Below, in pieces: positions 1-8,181 of a stretch of DNA of 52,982 nucleotides. Both the position numbers and the translations under genes were made by a program. Every line of letters begins with the position of its first letter. The stretch's first letter is position 1. The DNA lies in the NCBI GenBank assembly GCA_944386165.1, contig CALXAA010000010.1:1-52982 (forward strand), read 5' to 3'. This DNA is from an uncultured Clostridia bacterium. GTDB lineage: Bacteria; Bacillota; Clostridia; TANB77; CAG-508. Below the pieces are notes generated by a model. The model saw only the letters and a list, made by a program, of their open reading frames with translations. It did not search any database and was not told the origin of the DNA.

Positions 1-854
1 ACACCAGGGCTTCCAACAAAAAGAATATTTTCATTATTTTCTATAAATCTTAAATTTCTGAAATCTAATATTTTATCTTTATTTATTGATGGTTGGAAAC
101 TAAAATCAAATTCATTATTATATGGAATTAACCACTCTATGAATTTATTACAAGTTTCAACTTTGCCTTTAGTTTTAGGAGTTCTTGGTTTACAACGTCT
201 CACCTTAAATCCCATATCTTTAGCAAAGGCTAAAAACTTAGAATTTATTTTTCCAGTATTAACATCTACAACTGATGCCATATTATCAAAAAGTATTTCT
301 TCTGGTATGCCACCTATGAATTTAAAAGCATTTATCAAACATTCAAAAACATCTTCTCGTGTTTTTTCTTTTCTATATTCATAATATACATATCTAAAAT
401 TACCTAATTTAAAACTCAATACATTGAATTTAAATACTTCACCATATTTACTTATCATAGTTATATCTTCTTTCCAGTCAACTTGAGCTTGTTTACCTGG
501 TAAAGTTTCATACCTTACAGTTTTAGAGTTATTCTTATTAATTAAAAATTTATTTTTTACAACATAAGTATGAAAATTTGAATAAGTACCAATATTTTCA
601 AGACCAAATTTGTCAATTAAAAACTCATAAACACTTTTAATATGAATACCTTTATATTGAAGTTTTTCTTTTATTATTTCAGAATATTTATCTAGTTTTG
701 ATTTTTTATTTCTCGTTTTCTCACCTCCAGAATATCCTTCATTATATTTTTTTACAGTTCTCCTATCGCAACCATATTCTCTAGCTAAAGCTGAATAATT
801 TGGTTTTAAATTCATTTCTTTCAATATCCTCAATTGTGTAATTAATTTCTCCAT
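1..854 (-). pseudogene. IS21-family transposase, IstA fused in frame to IstB (partial at window edge)
   Basis: One open frame runs from an ATG at 854 (AGGAGG at 865-870) off the left edge, 284 complete codons. Residues 19-39 look like a helix-turn-helix. The DDE integrase core is present: D126 in QVDW, D190 in LFDN and E233 in GKVET. This is IstA. After IPYNNEFD (about residue 250) the sequence becomes IstB-like: SFQPSIN, then LRFIENNENILFVGSPG, the start of the IstB Walker A region. The IstA C-terminus and IstB N-terminus are missing, so this looks like an internal deletion derivative of an istA-istB pair, joined in frame near 96-115. It is probably not an autonomous element. The rest of the IstB ATPase lies outside the window. 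The family call is firm; the deletion is inferred from the domain order. Confidence 0.82.
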
Positions 855-886
855 CTTTTGTATACCTCCTAAAAAAGTATACAAAA

Positions 887-934
887 AAGAATGTATGTTT
901 GTACATAGTTATTTTTGATTTTTCATACATTCTT
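887..934. repeat. 11-bp perfect inverted repeat upstream of the IS21 transposase
   Basis: AAGAATGTATG at 887-897 is matched by its exact reverse complement CATACATTCTT at 924-934. It lies just upstream of the istA ribosome binding site, inside what should be the left end of the IS21-type element. A smaller palindrome (TAGTG/CACTA) follows at about 948-961, near the likely junction with the group II intron. These may be transposase-binding end repeats or an operator; which one cannot be told from sequence alone. Confidence 0.5.
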
Positions 935-959
935 ATTTTATCATTTATAGTGAAAACAC

Positions 960-1327
960 TACAAATTGTTCAGTCCTTCGGAAAATTCCCTACTATGACC
1001 TCTGCTGACTTCTTGTGATAAACCTTTTTCGACCACTATTTCTAGTGTTCACAAGACCTCACAGGGTAAGTCGTCTAACTTTCCTCATTTACTCGCTTGA
1101 TTTACTGCATAAGGTTACGTATATCTTTCGGGCTTTGACTTGTAGTGTAGCCTTACCCTCTTATACAGCCTTAGTATCAAGTTTTTGTACATCGAGCCAT
1201 GATTTTGATACACACTTCCTCCACTTCCACCTCACGATGGATAGCTTGTGTTTCTCTATGTGGTTGGCGATATCTACCTCCACTGCGGACTTTCACCGAT
1301 TAGCTAAACGACATGCCTGTCGCACAC
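960..1327 (-). mobile_element. 5' part of a group II intron, interrupted in or near domain IV
   Basis: Read on the minus strand, the segment starts GTGTGCGAC at 1327, a group II 5' boundary of the GUGYG type. It contains stretches typical of domain I, and ends with the conserved run around GAAGTCAGCAGAGGTCATAG and GGACTGAAC that normally sits just before the maturase start codon. No maturase follows: from about 960 the sequence is the IS21-type element. So only the ribozyme 5' part (about 368 nt) is present here; the remainder may lie beyond the window on the far side of the IS, or be lost. Its 5' boundary is immediately behind a terminator hairpin (1329-1368). G+C is clearly higher than in the host genes (26 of 60 bases in 1201-1260). 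The plus-strand frames across it are shadows. The left boundary is approximate. Confidence 0.78.
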
Positions 1328-1328
1328 G

Positions 1329-1368
1329 TCAAAAGGAGGTATGAGCCTAAACTCATACCTCCTTTGAA
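1329..1368 (-). terminator. Terminator hairpin of the VanX-like gene; apparent group II intron insertion site
   Basis: On the minus strand AAAGGAGGTATGAG, a short loop, then CTCATACCTCCTTTT form a long near-perfect hairpin directly downstream of the VanX-like gene. The intron 5' end follows within a few bases (GAC then GTGTG). Confidence 0.7.
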
Positions 1369-1378
1369 CATTTTAAGC

Positions 1379-2248
1379 TTAGTTGGGAATGTCGATGACA
1401 CTATTTCGGACAATCGAATTGTCCTGGAAGTGCCACCATTCGGACTTCAAGTAGGTGAAGCCAGAACCTTCCATGACGCTCTTCATGTAGCGAGCATTAT
1501 CTGCCGCTTCTGAGTTCGTCACAGAACCCCAGCTGACAAACGCAGAGCGGATGTCAAGGGTGTGGATTGCCGAGGGCATCGGAAGAACATAGCCGTCAGA
1601 TACTCTCTTGAGTCCCATGTCGACAGCTACACCATAGTTGTGGCTACTAGCCTTCTGTGCCAAGAACCACGATTCACCAAGACTACCAAACCACTGCTTC
1701 TTAAAAGCAGAGCTCTTGGTATTCAGGTATGCACGATAGGCAGCCTGAAACTCTTTAGTGCATGTGAACGGCCGATAGGCGTCATAAATAATGATGCTGT
1801 AGCCGTCAGCCAAGAATTCCTGCTGAGCAGACTTAAGCTTAACACAAGCTTCATAACGAAGCCATGCCTCGCTACCATCAGCGCTACCAGGATTGTGGTA
1901 GAACTGGCGGTCAGTCAGACCAGGAATTTGCTCATCCGCCATGGAGAACATATTCTGGGGTTGGGCCATATCCAGCCAGCAGTCAATGGAAGGAATGAAA
2001 TCCTTCACATTGATGAGACAATCATCAAAGCTGATTTCTACAACGTTACCGTTGTAGTCAGCAATGAAGCCTCCTGCGCTCTCATCGACCACACTTAACC
2101 TACTATCCTGTGGAATTACTCCCACTTGAGTTTCAATGTTCTTGGTCGTCCGAATCGAACAACCTGCTGCGGGAGAAGCTGCATTTGCAGTAATCCCAAA
2201 AATGATAGACATAATGAAAACAAAAAACATGGTTGCAAACTTTTTCAT
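1379..2248 (-). CDS. Secreted VanX-like D-Ala-D-Ala dipeptidase (M15D family), probably acquired
   Basis: 289 aa with a clear Sec signal peptide (hydrophobic 8-20, ANA cleavage region about 21-24). Residues 30-85 form a small extra domain, possibly SH3-like. The zinc peptidase signature follows: H203 and D210 in SSHNYGVAVD, and EWWH at 270-273; YDAYRP at 155-160 supplies the Arg typical of VanX/DdpX proteins. The predicted reaction is cleavage of D-Ala-D-Ala or related dipeptides. Unlike resistance-type VanX, which is cytoplasmic, this one carries an export signal, so a wall-scavenging or remodelling role is more likely. The ribosome binding site is GAGAGGAG ahead of 2248. Composition is foreign: 31 of 60 bases in 1561-1620 are G or C, while host genes nearby are mostly below 30%. 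Neighbours are mobile DNA on one side and dispersed repeats on the other. Confidence 0.85.
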   Translation of the reverse strand: MKKFATMFFVFIMSIIFGITANAASPAAGCSIRTTKNIETQVGVIPQDSRLSVVDESAGGFIADYNGNVVEISFDDCLINVKDFIPSIDCWLDMAQPQNMFSMADEQIPGLTDRQFYHNPGSADGSEAWLRYEACVKLKSAQQEFLADGYSIIIYDAYRPFTCTKEFQAAYRAYLNTKSSAFKKQWFGSLGESWFLAQKASSHNYGVAVDMGLKRVSDGYVLPMPSAIHTLDIRSAFVSWGSVTNSEAADNARYMKSVMEGSGFTYLKSEWWHFQDNSIVRNSVIDIPN

Positions 2249-2358
2249 AATTGGTACTCCTCTCTTATAACCAACAAAAAACGAAAATTTACGTACTTAT
2301 ATATATTATAATTCATTTAAGGAAAAATGTCAATTTATGTTAATTTCGGACAAGAATT

Positions 2359-2440
2359 TGCCAAAAATAGAACCGGCACCAAATTGACCTGCCAAAAATA
2401 GAACCGGCACCAAATTGACCCCAAATTGACCGGCATCAAA
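2359..2440. repeat. AACCGGCACC dispersed repeat, two tandem copies plus fragments
   Basis: A 31-bp unit (core AAAAATAGAACCGGCACC followed by AAATTGACCT) occurs twice head to tail from about 2359, then degenerates into AAATTGACC and CGGCATCAAATT fragments. The same core recurs in the window at 23056-23165 and near 23924. It occupies the gap between the VanX-like gene and the end of the GtrII gene. Confidence 0.8.
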
Positions 2441-2443
2441 TTT

Positions 2444-4027
2444 TTAGCTGATTTTAATTACTATTATATTATCTATTATTTTTATACTTCCTTCTTCTGG
2501 ATAATTTTTCATGTTTTTGTATTCTTCTGATTCTATTATTTCTGGATAGTCTGATTGATTTACTATGTTTAAGTTTGCTCCTATATATTCATATATCAAT
2601 TTTTTCCAGCTTTCTTGGTTTCCTAACCACACAGTTGGATTACTTGATATAAAGCCCCATGATCTGTCAAATATTTTTGTGTTTTCTATTGATATATTTT
2701 TTCTATCAAAATATGAGTTTTTTTCTAGTCCTCCTGTTATTAATACTGGTGTTTCTGGTGTGTATCCAGATATTTGTTCTACTTGCATAACAAGTCTGTT
2801 TGCTGTTGCTTCTGCTTGATTTTGCATCGTTTTTATTGAAATATATGATGCATTGTCTTGCCAGGTGTAATTCCATGCAATTATCAAACTACATAGTACT
2901 ACTATATATTTACAAATTTTTGATATATTTTCTTTTGGCATTATTTCTAATATTTTGAAAAATATTGGGAATATACATATCATTGAACATGCCATAAGTA
3001 TATGTATATCAACACTTGGTGCTGTTATTTCTATTATTCCAAAACATATTGGTAAACAAATTATTAATATTAAGGTTAATAAGATGTTTGGAGCTTTTTG
3101 ATATATTTTATTTTTTACAATTATGTATATTACAGAAATTAGCATTATTGCAAATATAATAATGTAAAATATGTTTGTTCCCCAGATTATATTTGGTATC
3201 ATTTTGTCATTAAAAAAATAGTTAAAAAAACTTTGATATGCTTCTGGTAATAGTGTTTGTAAACTTAATAATGTTGATAAGCCTATTTTGTCTGCTCCAC
3301 TATAACTTGCTACTGTTAAGTTTTTAAGAAATACTACTAAATGAGATATTAGGTAAAATAAAGCTATTCCTATTATTCCCATAATTATATACCTTAAGGC
3401 ATTTATAAGTACTTGTTTTACTTCTTTTTTATTTAGTAAATCTATTATTAAAGTTGCTACAGCTAAACACATTGTTACTGATAAATATGTTTGGTACATT
3501 CCCATTGCAAAAGCTAAAAGAAATCCACTTATTAATATTATTCGTTTATTTTTATATTTCTTTACTAAATAGACTGCAAGTGATGCTAAAAGCATTCCTA
3601 ATATATATGCATCTGAACAGTAGAAAAATGTTAGTGTTGCAGATATGTTTGGTGCTACTGCAAAAATAAATGCAGTTATATATTTAAAATATTTATTTTT
3701 TATTTCAAGTGTTTCTAATACTATAATTACAGTTATTCCTAATAATACACTACTTATTAAAGTTGCTAAAACTGGTGATACTACATTTCCTTTTATGATT
3801 TGAATAAAGTCTAATCCAAATCTTAGTAACATTGCTTCCCATATGTCTGGTCTATGGTACATACTGTTAAGCAATGTGTCTGGTCCTGTTATCATTAAGC
3901 TATAAAGCTGAAAATGTACTATTAAACATGTAATTAGTGTAATAAAAAATGTTGTTTTTCTTTCTTTGTTAAAAAATTCTTTGAATTTCTGTAAAGTATT
4001 TTGAAATATATTTTCTATTTTTTCCAT
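2444..4027 (-). CDS. GtrII-family membrane glucosyltransferase
   Basis: 527 aa, about ten to twelve membrane segments, then a soluble C-terminal part from about residue 400. The N-terminal region carries GPDTLL and HRPDIWEAMLLRFGLDF, and the CSDAYILGMLLA segment with AMGMYQTYLS follows the pattern of the GtrII (Glucos_trans_II) family, which moves glucose from an undecaprenyl-phosphate carrier to O-antigen or other surface polymers. The substrate here is unknown; in a Gram-positive cell a teichoic acid or another surface glycan is likely. It starts 23 bp after the GT39 gene and is the last gene of that run; the AACCGG repeats follow its stop codon. The ribosome binding site GAGG is somewhat distant (about 13 nt). 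Confidence 0.75.
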   Translation of the reverse strand: MEKIENIFQNTLQKFKEFFNKERKTTFFITLITCLIVHFQLYSLMITGPDTLLNSMYHRPDIWEAMLLRFGLDFIQIIKGNVVSPVLATLISSVLLGITVIIVLETLEIKNKYFKYITAFIFAVAPNISATLTFFYCSDAYILGMLLASLAVYLVKKYKNKRIILISGFLLAFAMGMYQTYLSVTMCLAVATLIIDLLNKKEVKQVLINALRYIIMGIIGIALFYLISHLVVFLKNLTVASYSGADKIGLSTLLSLQTLLPEAYQSFFNYFFNDKMIPNIIWGTNIFYIIIFAIMLISVIYIIVKNKIYQKAPNILLTLILIICLPICFGIIEITAPSVDIHILMACSMICIFPIFFKILEIMPKENISKICKYIVVLCSLIIAWNYTWQDNASYISIKTMQNQAEATANRLVMQVEQISGYTPETPVLITGGLEKNSYFDRKNISIENTKIFDRSWGFISSNPTVWLGNQESWKKLIYEYIGANLNIVNQSDYPEIIESEEYKNMKNYPEEGSIKIIDNIIVIKIS

Positions 4028-4050
4028 TTTAAGCTATTTTCCTCATTTCT

Positions 4051-5793
4051 TTAATGTATATAATATAAATCACATGCATTTAGTCTTTGCAAATAAGTGG
4101 TTTGTTCAAATCCAAACGTTTCTTTTATAATATCTATTTTTTCATCTTTTTCTTGACCATCATTTATAAATACTAATATTCCGTGAGATGTGTCTTTATC
4201 TTTCATTATTTGTTTTATATTTTGAGAATTACATTCAATGTCTTTTGCTATATATGATTTATTTATTTTTGCAAATAATAAAATATCATCTAAAAATCTA
4301 TTATTATTTGAATTAAATAAATATAATGTTGGTAAATTTTTATATTCTTTTTCTATCATTTCAGTTATTTTATGTTTGTTTGAATATAATACTTCTGGTT
4401 CTATTCTAAAGTTTTTTATAAATAATAGTGTGTCATCAATTGATGCATCTGTAAACTTAGAAAAGATATTTATTGGTATATTAGATTCACTTTTTAATTT
4501 TTCTACTATTTCTTGTTTGCTAGAATATGCATTTTCTTGTTCATATTTAAATTTCTTTCCTACTGATATATCTATAATTTGGTTTGATATAAATGGCATT
4601 ATAAACATTAATAAAGCTATTAATATCACAATTATATTTAGTGTTTTTTCTTTTACAATATTTTTTAGTAACATTATTAATAAATACATTATTAGTATAA
4701 AAATTATGCTACATATTGGCATCATATATCTTAGTTCTATCCATGGTGCAGACATTGCTACTAGTAAAAAGTAAAATATAGTTGGATACAATATGTATTT
4801 TATGTATTTGTTTTTTTCTATTAATTTTATTTTCTTGATTTTTTTATATATTATTATTCCTAAGATGAATACTACTAATATAAATAATATATTGTTAAAA
4901 GCATATACATTTATTATTAATATGTATTGACATATCTTTATAAAGAATTCAGAAATGTTTAATAAACTATTTATCGCGCCTTTTCCTCTATATCCAAAAA
5001 ACATATGCTTAATTGAATATGGGAATATAATTAATGATAAAATTCCTGCTATGATCATTGTTATGATGTATTTGGCAAGTTCTTTATATTCTTTTTCTTT
5101 TAAATATTTTATTACAAACATTATAAACAGCATTGCTAAATAAAATAAGTAATAATAGTGTGTTAATGAGCCTACTAATGCAGATATTCCTATTGCTACT
5201 AATAATTTATAATTATTACCTTTTTTCTCTGCTAATTTTAAGTGTAAATATGTTGTAATTAATATGTTTAAGCTAGAAAGTGCATACATTCTAATATAAA
5301 TTGCATTATTTATAGATGCTAATGTTAGACTTGATATTAAAGCTAAAAAAGCTGATTTTATTTGGCTATTTTCACTTTTGGCAAATAATTTTCTTAAAAT
5401 TAAATACATAAATATAGTTATAAATAAATATATTATTATATTTAATATTATTCCTGGCCATTTAGAAAAGCTTCCTATATTAAACTGCATTGCAATTCTT
5501 AAAAACAAGTAATATAATGGTGGATGAACATCATTTTTCTGATTTTCATATACTGGTAAAAAGTTATTTTTTTCATTATCGTTTACACTTAAATAATCTT
5601 CATAATATTCTTTATTGTGCCAGGTATTGTAGAAGTCTTCATTTTGTTGTATTTCCACTTTATTATAATTGGTTAATCCTAATGAATAAGCTTCATCCAT
5701 ATGAATGTACGATTTATTTATTCCTGCTATAACAAATATTATTGTTTGGATTATTAAAATTATTACTATAATTGTTTTTTCTTTTATTTTCAT
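4051..5793 (-). CDS. GT39/PMT_2-type membrane glycosyltransferase
   Basis: 580 aa. The N-terminal membrane segment is followed by an exterior loop with HMDEAYS (about 32-38), the acidic motif expected for polyprenyl-phosphate-dependent GT-C enzymes, and by NDVHPPLYY (about 87-95), the second signature of the PMT_2/ArnT group. About ten further membrane helices lead to a soluble C-terminal domain of some 160 residues (about 420-580). The expected activity is transfer of a sugar from a lipid-linked donor at the outer face of the membrane. The ribosome binding site is AAGAGG. The gene lies 13 bp after the YwaF-like gene and 23 bp before the GtrII gene, so the three are probably co-transcribed and act on the same surface glycan. 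Confidence 0.78.
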   Translation of the reverse strand: MKIKEKTIIVIILIIQTIIFVIAGINKSYIHMDEAYSLGLTNYNKVEIQQNEDFYNTWHNKEYYEDYLSVNDNEKNNFLPVYENQKNDVHPPLYYLFLRIAMQFNIGSFSKWPGIILNIIIYLFITIFMYLILRKLFAKSENSQIKSAFLALISSLTLASINNAIYIRMYALSSLNILITTYLHLKLAEKKGNNYKLLVAIGISALVGSLTHYYYLFYLAMLFIMFVIKYLKEKEYKELAKYIITMIIAGILSLIIFPYSIKHMFFGYRGKGAINSLLNISEFFIKICQYILIINVYAFNNILFILVVFILGIIIYKKIKKIKLIEKNKYIKYILYPTIFYFLLVAMSAPWIELRYMMPICSIIFILIMYLLIMLLKNIVKEKTLNIIVILIALLMFIMPFISNQIIDISVGKKFKYEQENAYSSKQEIVEKLKSESNIPINIFSKFTDASIDDTLLFIKNFRIEPEVLYSNKHKITEMIEKEYKNLPTLYLFNSNNNRFLDDILLFAKINKSYIAKDIECNSQNIKQIMKDKDTSHGILVFINDGQEKDEKIDIIKETFGFEQTTYLQRLNACDLYYIH

Positions 5794-5806
5794 TGTAACC
5801 TCTTTT

Positions 5807-6580
5807 TTAGTTAAAACTACTTTGTTCTTTTAATTCACTTAGGTTCCTTACTGATTGTATTTTTTTTATTATAACATAAGTAATATAAAATGGTAATGTC
5901 ATTTGGGCTAATACCATAATTAGAGTATACATTATTCCTCCATTAGTTATATCATATAGTATTTCGATTGGTGTTCCTGGAAAATTGTTTGATATAAACA
6001 TTAGGTTTCCATTAAATAGTTTGTTTATTATTAAAGCTACTATACTCATTATTCCTATTACACTTGCAAAATATTTTATGTCATTTTGTTCTAGTTCTAT
6101 ATATTGGGTTTTATTTATTAATATTCCTAAATATATCATTGTGCCATGAAATAAAAAGCTATGAATACTTAAAAAATGGAATGCTGGATACATTGGCAAT
6201 GATGTTGATGGATATATTATAAATACTATTCCTCCTATTACTGATCCTGTTGCTAAACATACATCTCCTGCTCTTTTTAGTGCTCCTTTTCCAAATGAGC
6301 TTAATAGTCCTGCATATAATAATATGCTACAATAGTATAGTGGCATATATGTATTTACATCTCGAAATGAGTTTTGTTGTAAGTTGAAGCTTATTTTTAC
6401 TACTTCTAATATACACATGATTATTGTTATTTTTTTTATTATTGAATGTACTTTTTCTTTACTTTTATTTGATGTAAATTTTAATGCTATAATTATACTT
6501 ATTATTGTTATTCCAATTAGAATAAAATGGTCTGTTGTGAATATTCCACATGGTTCATATTCTCCTATATTTGAAAACAT
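5807..6580 (-). CDS. YwaF/TMEM164-type integral membrane protein (TIGR02206-like)
   Basis: 257 aa, seven or so predicted membrane helices. The pattern FTTDHFILIG near the start, then MPLYYCSILLY, GGIVFIIYP and HFLSIHSFLFHG, is that of the YwaF family (TIGR02206, related to TMEM164). Conserved His and Cys residues sit in or near the helices. Eukaryotic TMEM164 has been linked to lipid acyl transfer; the bacterial role is not established. It precedes two glycosyltransferase genes by 13 bp, which suggests a job in lipid-linked glycan or membrane lipid modification. The ribosome binding site is AGAAGATG-like. Confidence 0.72.
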   Translation of the reverse strand: MFSNIGEYEPCGIFTTDHFILIGITIISIIIALKFTSNKSKEKVHSIIKKITIIMCILEVVKISFNLQQNSFRDVNTYMPLYYCSILLYAGLLSSFGKGALKRAGDVCLATGSVIGGIVFIIYPSTSLPMYPAFHFLSIHSFLFHGTMIYLGILINKTQYIELEQNDIKYFASVIGIMSIVALIINKLFNGNLMFISNNFPGTPIEILYDITNGGIMYTLIMVLAQMTLPFYITYVIIKKIQSVRNLSELKEQSSFN

Positions 6581-6605
6581 TTACTTCATCTTCTTTCTAT
6601 ATAAT

Positions 6606-6953
6606 TTACATCTCTTCTTTGTTTTTTTCTACTATTGCCTTTGTATATGCCTGTCTCATCATCCATCTAAATTGCCCATCTTTATGGGCTTTTTCTTCTG
6701 GTATTTTCATTAGGTATTGTACTGCAGATGTTATGTCCATAAATATTATACCTTTTGTTGATTTTTTATGTATTCTTACCATTCCTAAGATTATTGCAAT
6801 TTGTTTGGCTGTTAGCTCTTTTTCTGATTTTTTTATAAACACGATGTTTTCATCTTTACAGATTATTTCATAACCTTCTTTTTCAAATGATTTTTTGAAG
6901 ATGTTAAACATTTCATCTTTTAAGTTAAATATAATTTTAAATTTTTCTTCCAT
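6606..6953 (-). CDS. Hypothetical protein, 115 aa
   Basis: I do not recognise this protein. It is soluble and charged, starting MEEKFKIIFNLKDEMF and ending in a Lys/Glu-rich helix. A central hydrophobic strand-helix stretch (about 59-75) is too short for a membrane span. No metal-binding or nucleotide-binding motif is visible. It sits between the zinc-ribbon gene (22 bp upstream) and the YwaF-like gene (25 bp downstream) on the same strand, so it is probably part of the same transcript. A weak AGGATG ribosome binding site precedes the start. The confidence is for being a real gene. Confidence 0.7.
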   Translation of the reverse strand: MEEKFKIIFNLKDEMFNIFKKSFEKEGYEIICKDENIVFIKKSEKELTAKQIAIILGMVRIHKKSTKGIIFMDITSAVQYLMKIPEEKAHKDGQFRWMMRQAYTKAIVEKNKEEM

Positions 6954-6975
6954 ATTTTACACATCCTATATTTTA

Positions 6976-8076
6976 TTATTTTCTGAATGCTTCTACATAC
7001 ATTAATATTTCTGTATTTTCTGCCGTGATTTGAGAATTATGTGCTGCTATTTTATTGTTTGCTGCACTTTCTTTTGCAGCATTTAGTGTTGCTAATGAAT
7101 TACTTAACATTTCTGATGTCATTCTATTTCCTTCTTGTATTGCCATATATATTGAATATTGGTTTTGCTTTATTTGTTCTAATGATACTAAAATGTCTTC
7201 TAGTCTTCTTATGATTGTATCTTGTCTTATTTCGTTTTCATAAATATTATATGCTCCAGTGTAACCATATAGAGAACTGCATCTTCCTGATAAGAAATAT
7301 TCATGAAATGTTATTACTGATACCATATCCCAATATTTGTTATATAGTACTCCTAATTTATATACTTTTTTTAGAATTGCTTCTGTATCTTCTAATTCTT
7401 TTTTGACTGATTTTTCTTGTATTTTAAGTTTTTTTACTGTTTCTTCTTTTTCTTGATTTTCTTTTGCTACTTGTTCGTCTTGGGCTTTTTGTGCTTTTTT
7501 TGTTTTGGCTGAACTTATTATAAATCTAATAAAGTTAACTATAAATATTACCAGTGCTACTGCTACTCCAGCAACTAATCCCCACTTAATTCCAAATATA
7601 ACTGCTTCCCAAAATCCTCCTGTAAATATACAAAAAAAGGTTATTGCTAATACTACTTTTAATAGGAATGGTGTTTCATTTTCTACAAGTATTTGATATC
7701 CAAATAATATAATTCCTATAATTGCTGCTACCCAACATCCTATATAAAATGCTGTATATAGTGCATCAGATAATGAATATCCAAATAATTTTTTTGATAC
7801 ACTTTTGATTTGGTTTGCATTTATTTTGTTTCTTATTTGTTGTAATGTATTTTGTAAGCTATATTTTCTTATTTCTAATTTTTTGGCTTTTTCTAAGTAT
7901 GCTACCATGTCGTCTACAGATAATTCGTTTCTATTACTTATACTTTTGTTTTCCTCTAAGATTTCTTGTTCTTTGGTTTTGGTTACAACTAATTCTGATT
8001 TTTGTACTTTTTCTCCACAATTTATACAAAAAATTGCATCATCTGGTAATTTTGTTCCACATTTACTACAATACAT
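6976..8076 (-). CDS. Zinc-ribbon membrane protein with coiled coil, function unknown
   Basis: 366 aa from the ATG at 8076, chosen over a longer frame because AGGAGGAG at 8085-8092 is correctly spaced for it. The protein opens with a zinc ribbon, YCSKCG then CINCG (residues 2-20), followed by a helical region, two or three hydrophobic segments (about 110-190), a Lys/Glu-rich coiled coil (about 200-245) and an Ala/Asn-rich C-terminal helix. Such zinc_ribbon_2 membrane proteins are common in Firmicutes and lack a defined function. It leads the run that continues into the 115-aa protein, the YwaF-like protein and the two glycosyltransferases. Confidence 0.78.
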   Translation of the reverse strand: MYCSKCGTKLPDDAIFCINCGEKVQKSELVVTKTKEQEILEENKSISNRNELSVDDMVAYLEKAKKLEIRKYSLQNTLQQIRNKINANQIKSVSKKLFGYSLSDALYTAFYIGCWVAAIIGIILFGYQILVENETPFLLKVVLAITFFCIFTGGFWEAVIFGIKWGLVAGVAVALVIFIVNFIRFIISSAKTKKAQKAQDEQVAKENQEKEETVKKLKIQEKSVKKELEDTEAILKKVYKLGVLYNKYWDMVSVITFHEYFLSGRCSSLYGYTGAYNIYENEIRQDTIIRRLEDILVSLEQIKQNQYSIYMAIQEGNRMTSEMLSNSLATLNAAKESAANNKIAAHNSQITAENTEILMYVEAFRK

Positions 8077-8181
8077 ATTCTTTTCTCCTCCTTTAAATTC
8101 TACATAATTATTATATATTTTTATTATTTTCATGTCAATAAAAATGATGTTTTGTAGTAAAAAATATTCATATAAATTGCT

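Noticed and set aside
1015..1344. Plus-strand frame of 109 codons over the group II intron
   Set aside because: The region reads as ribozyme sequence on the minus strand; the frame has no ribosome binding site and no family resemblance.
1562..2098. 178-codon plus-strand frame opposite the VanX-like gene
   Set aside because: It is antisense to a gene with a signal peptide and an intact zinc site, and encodes nothing recognisable.
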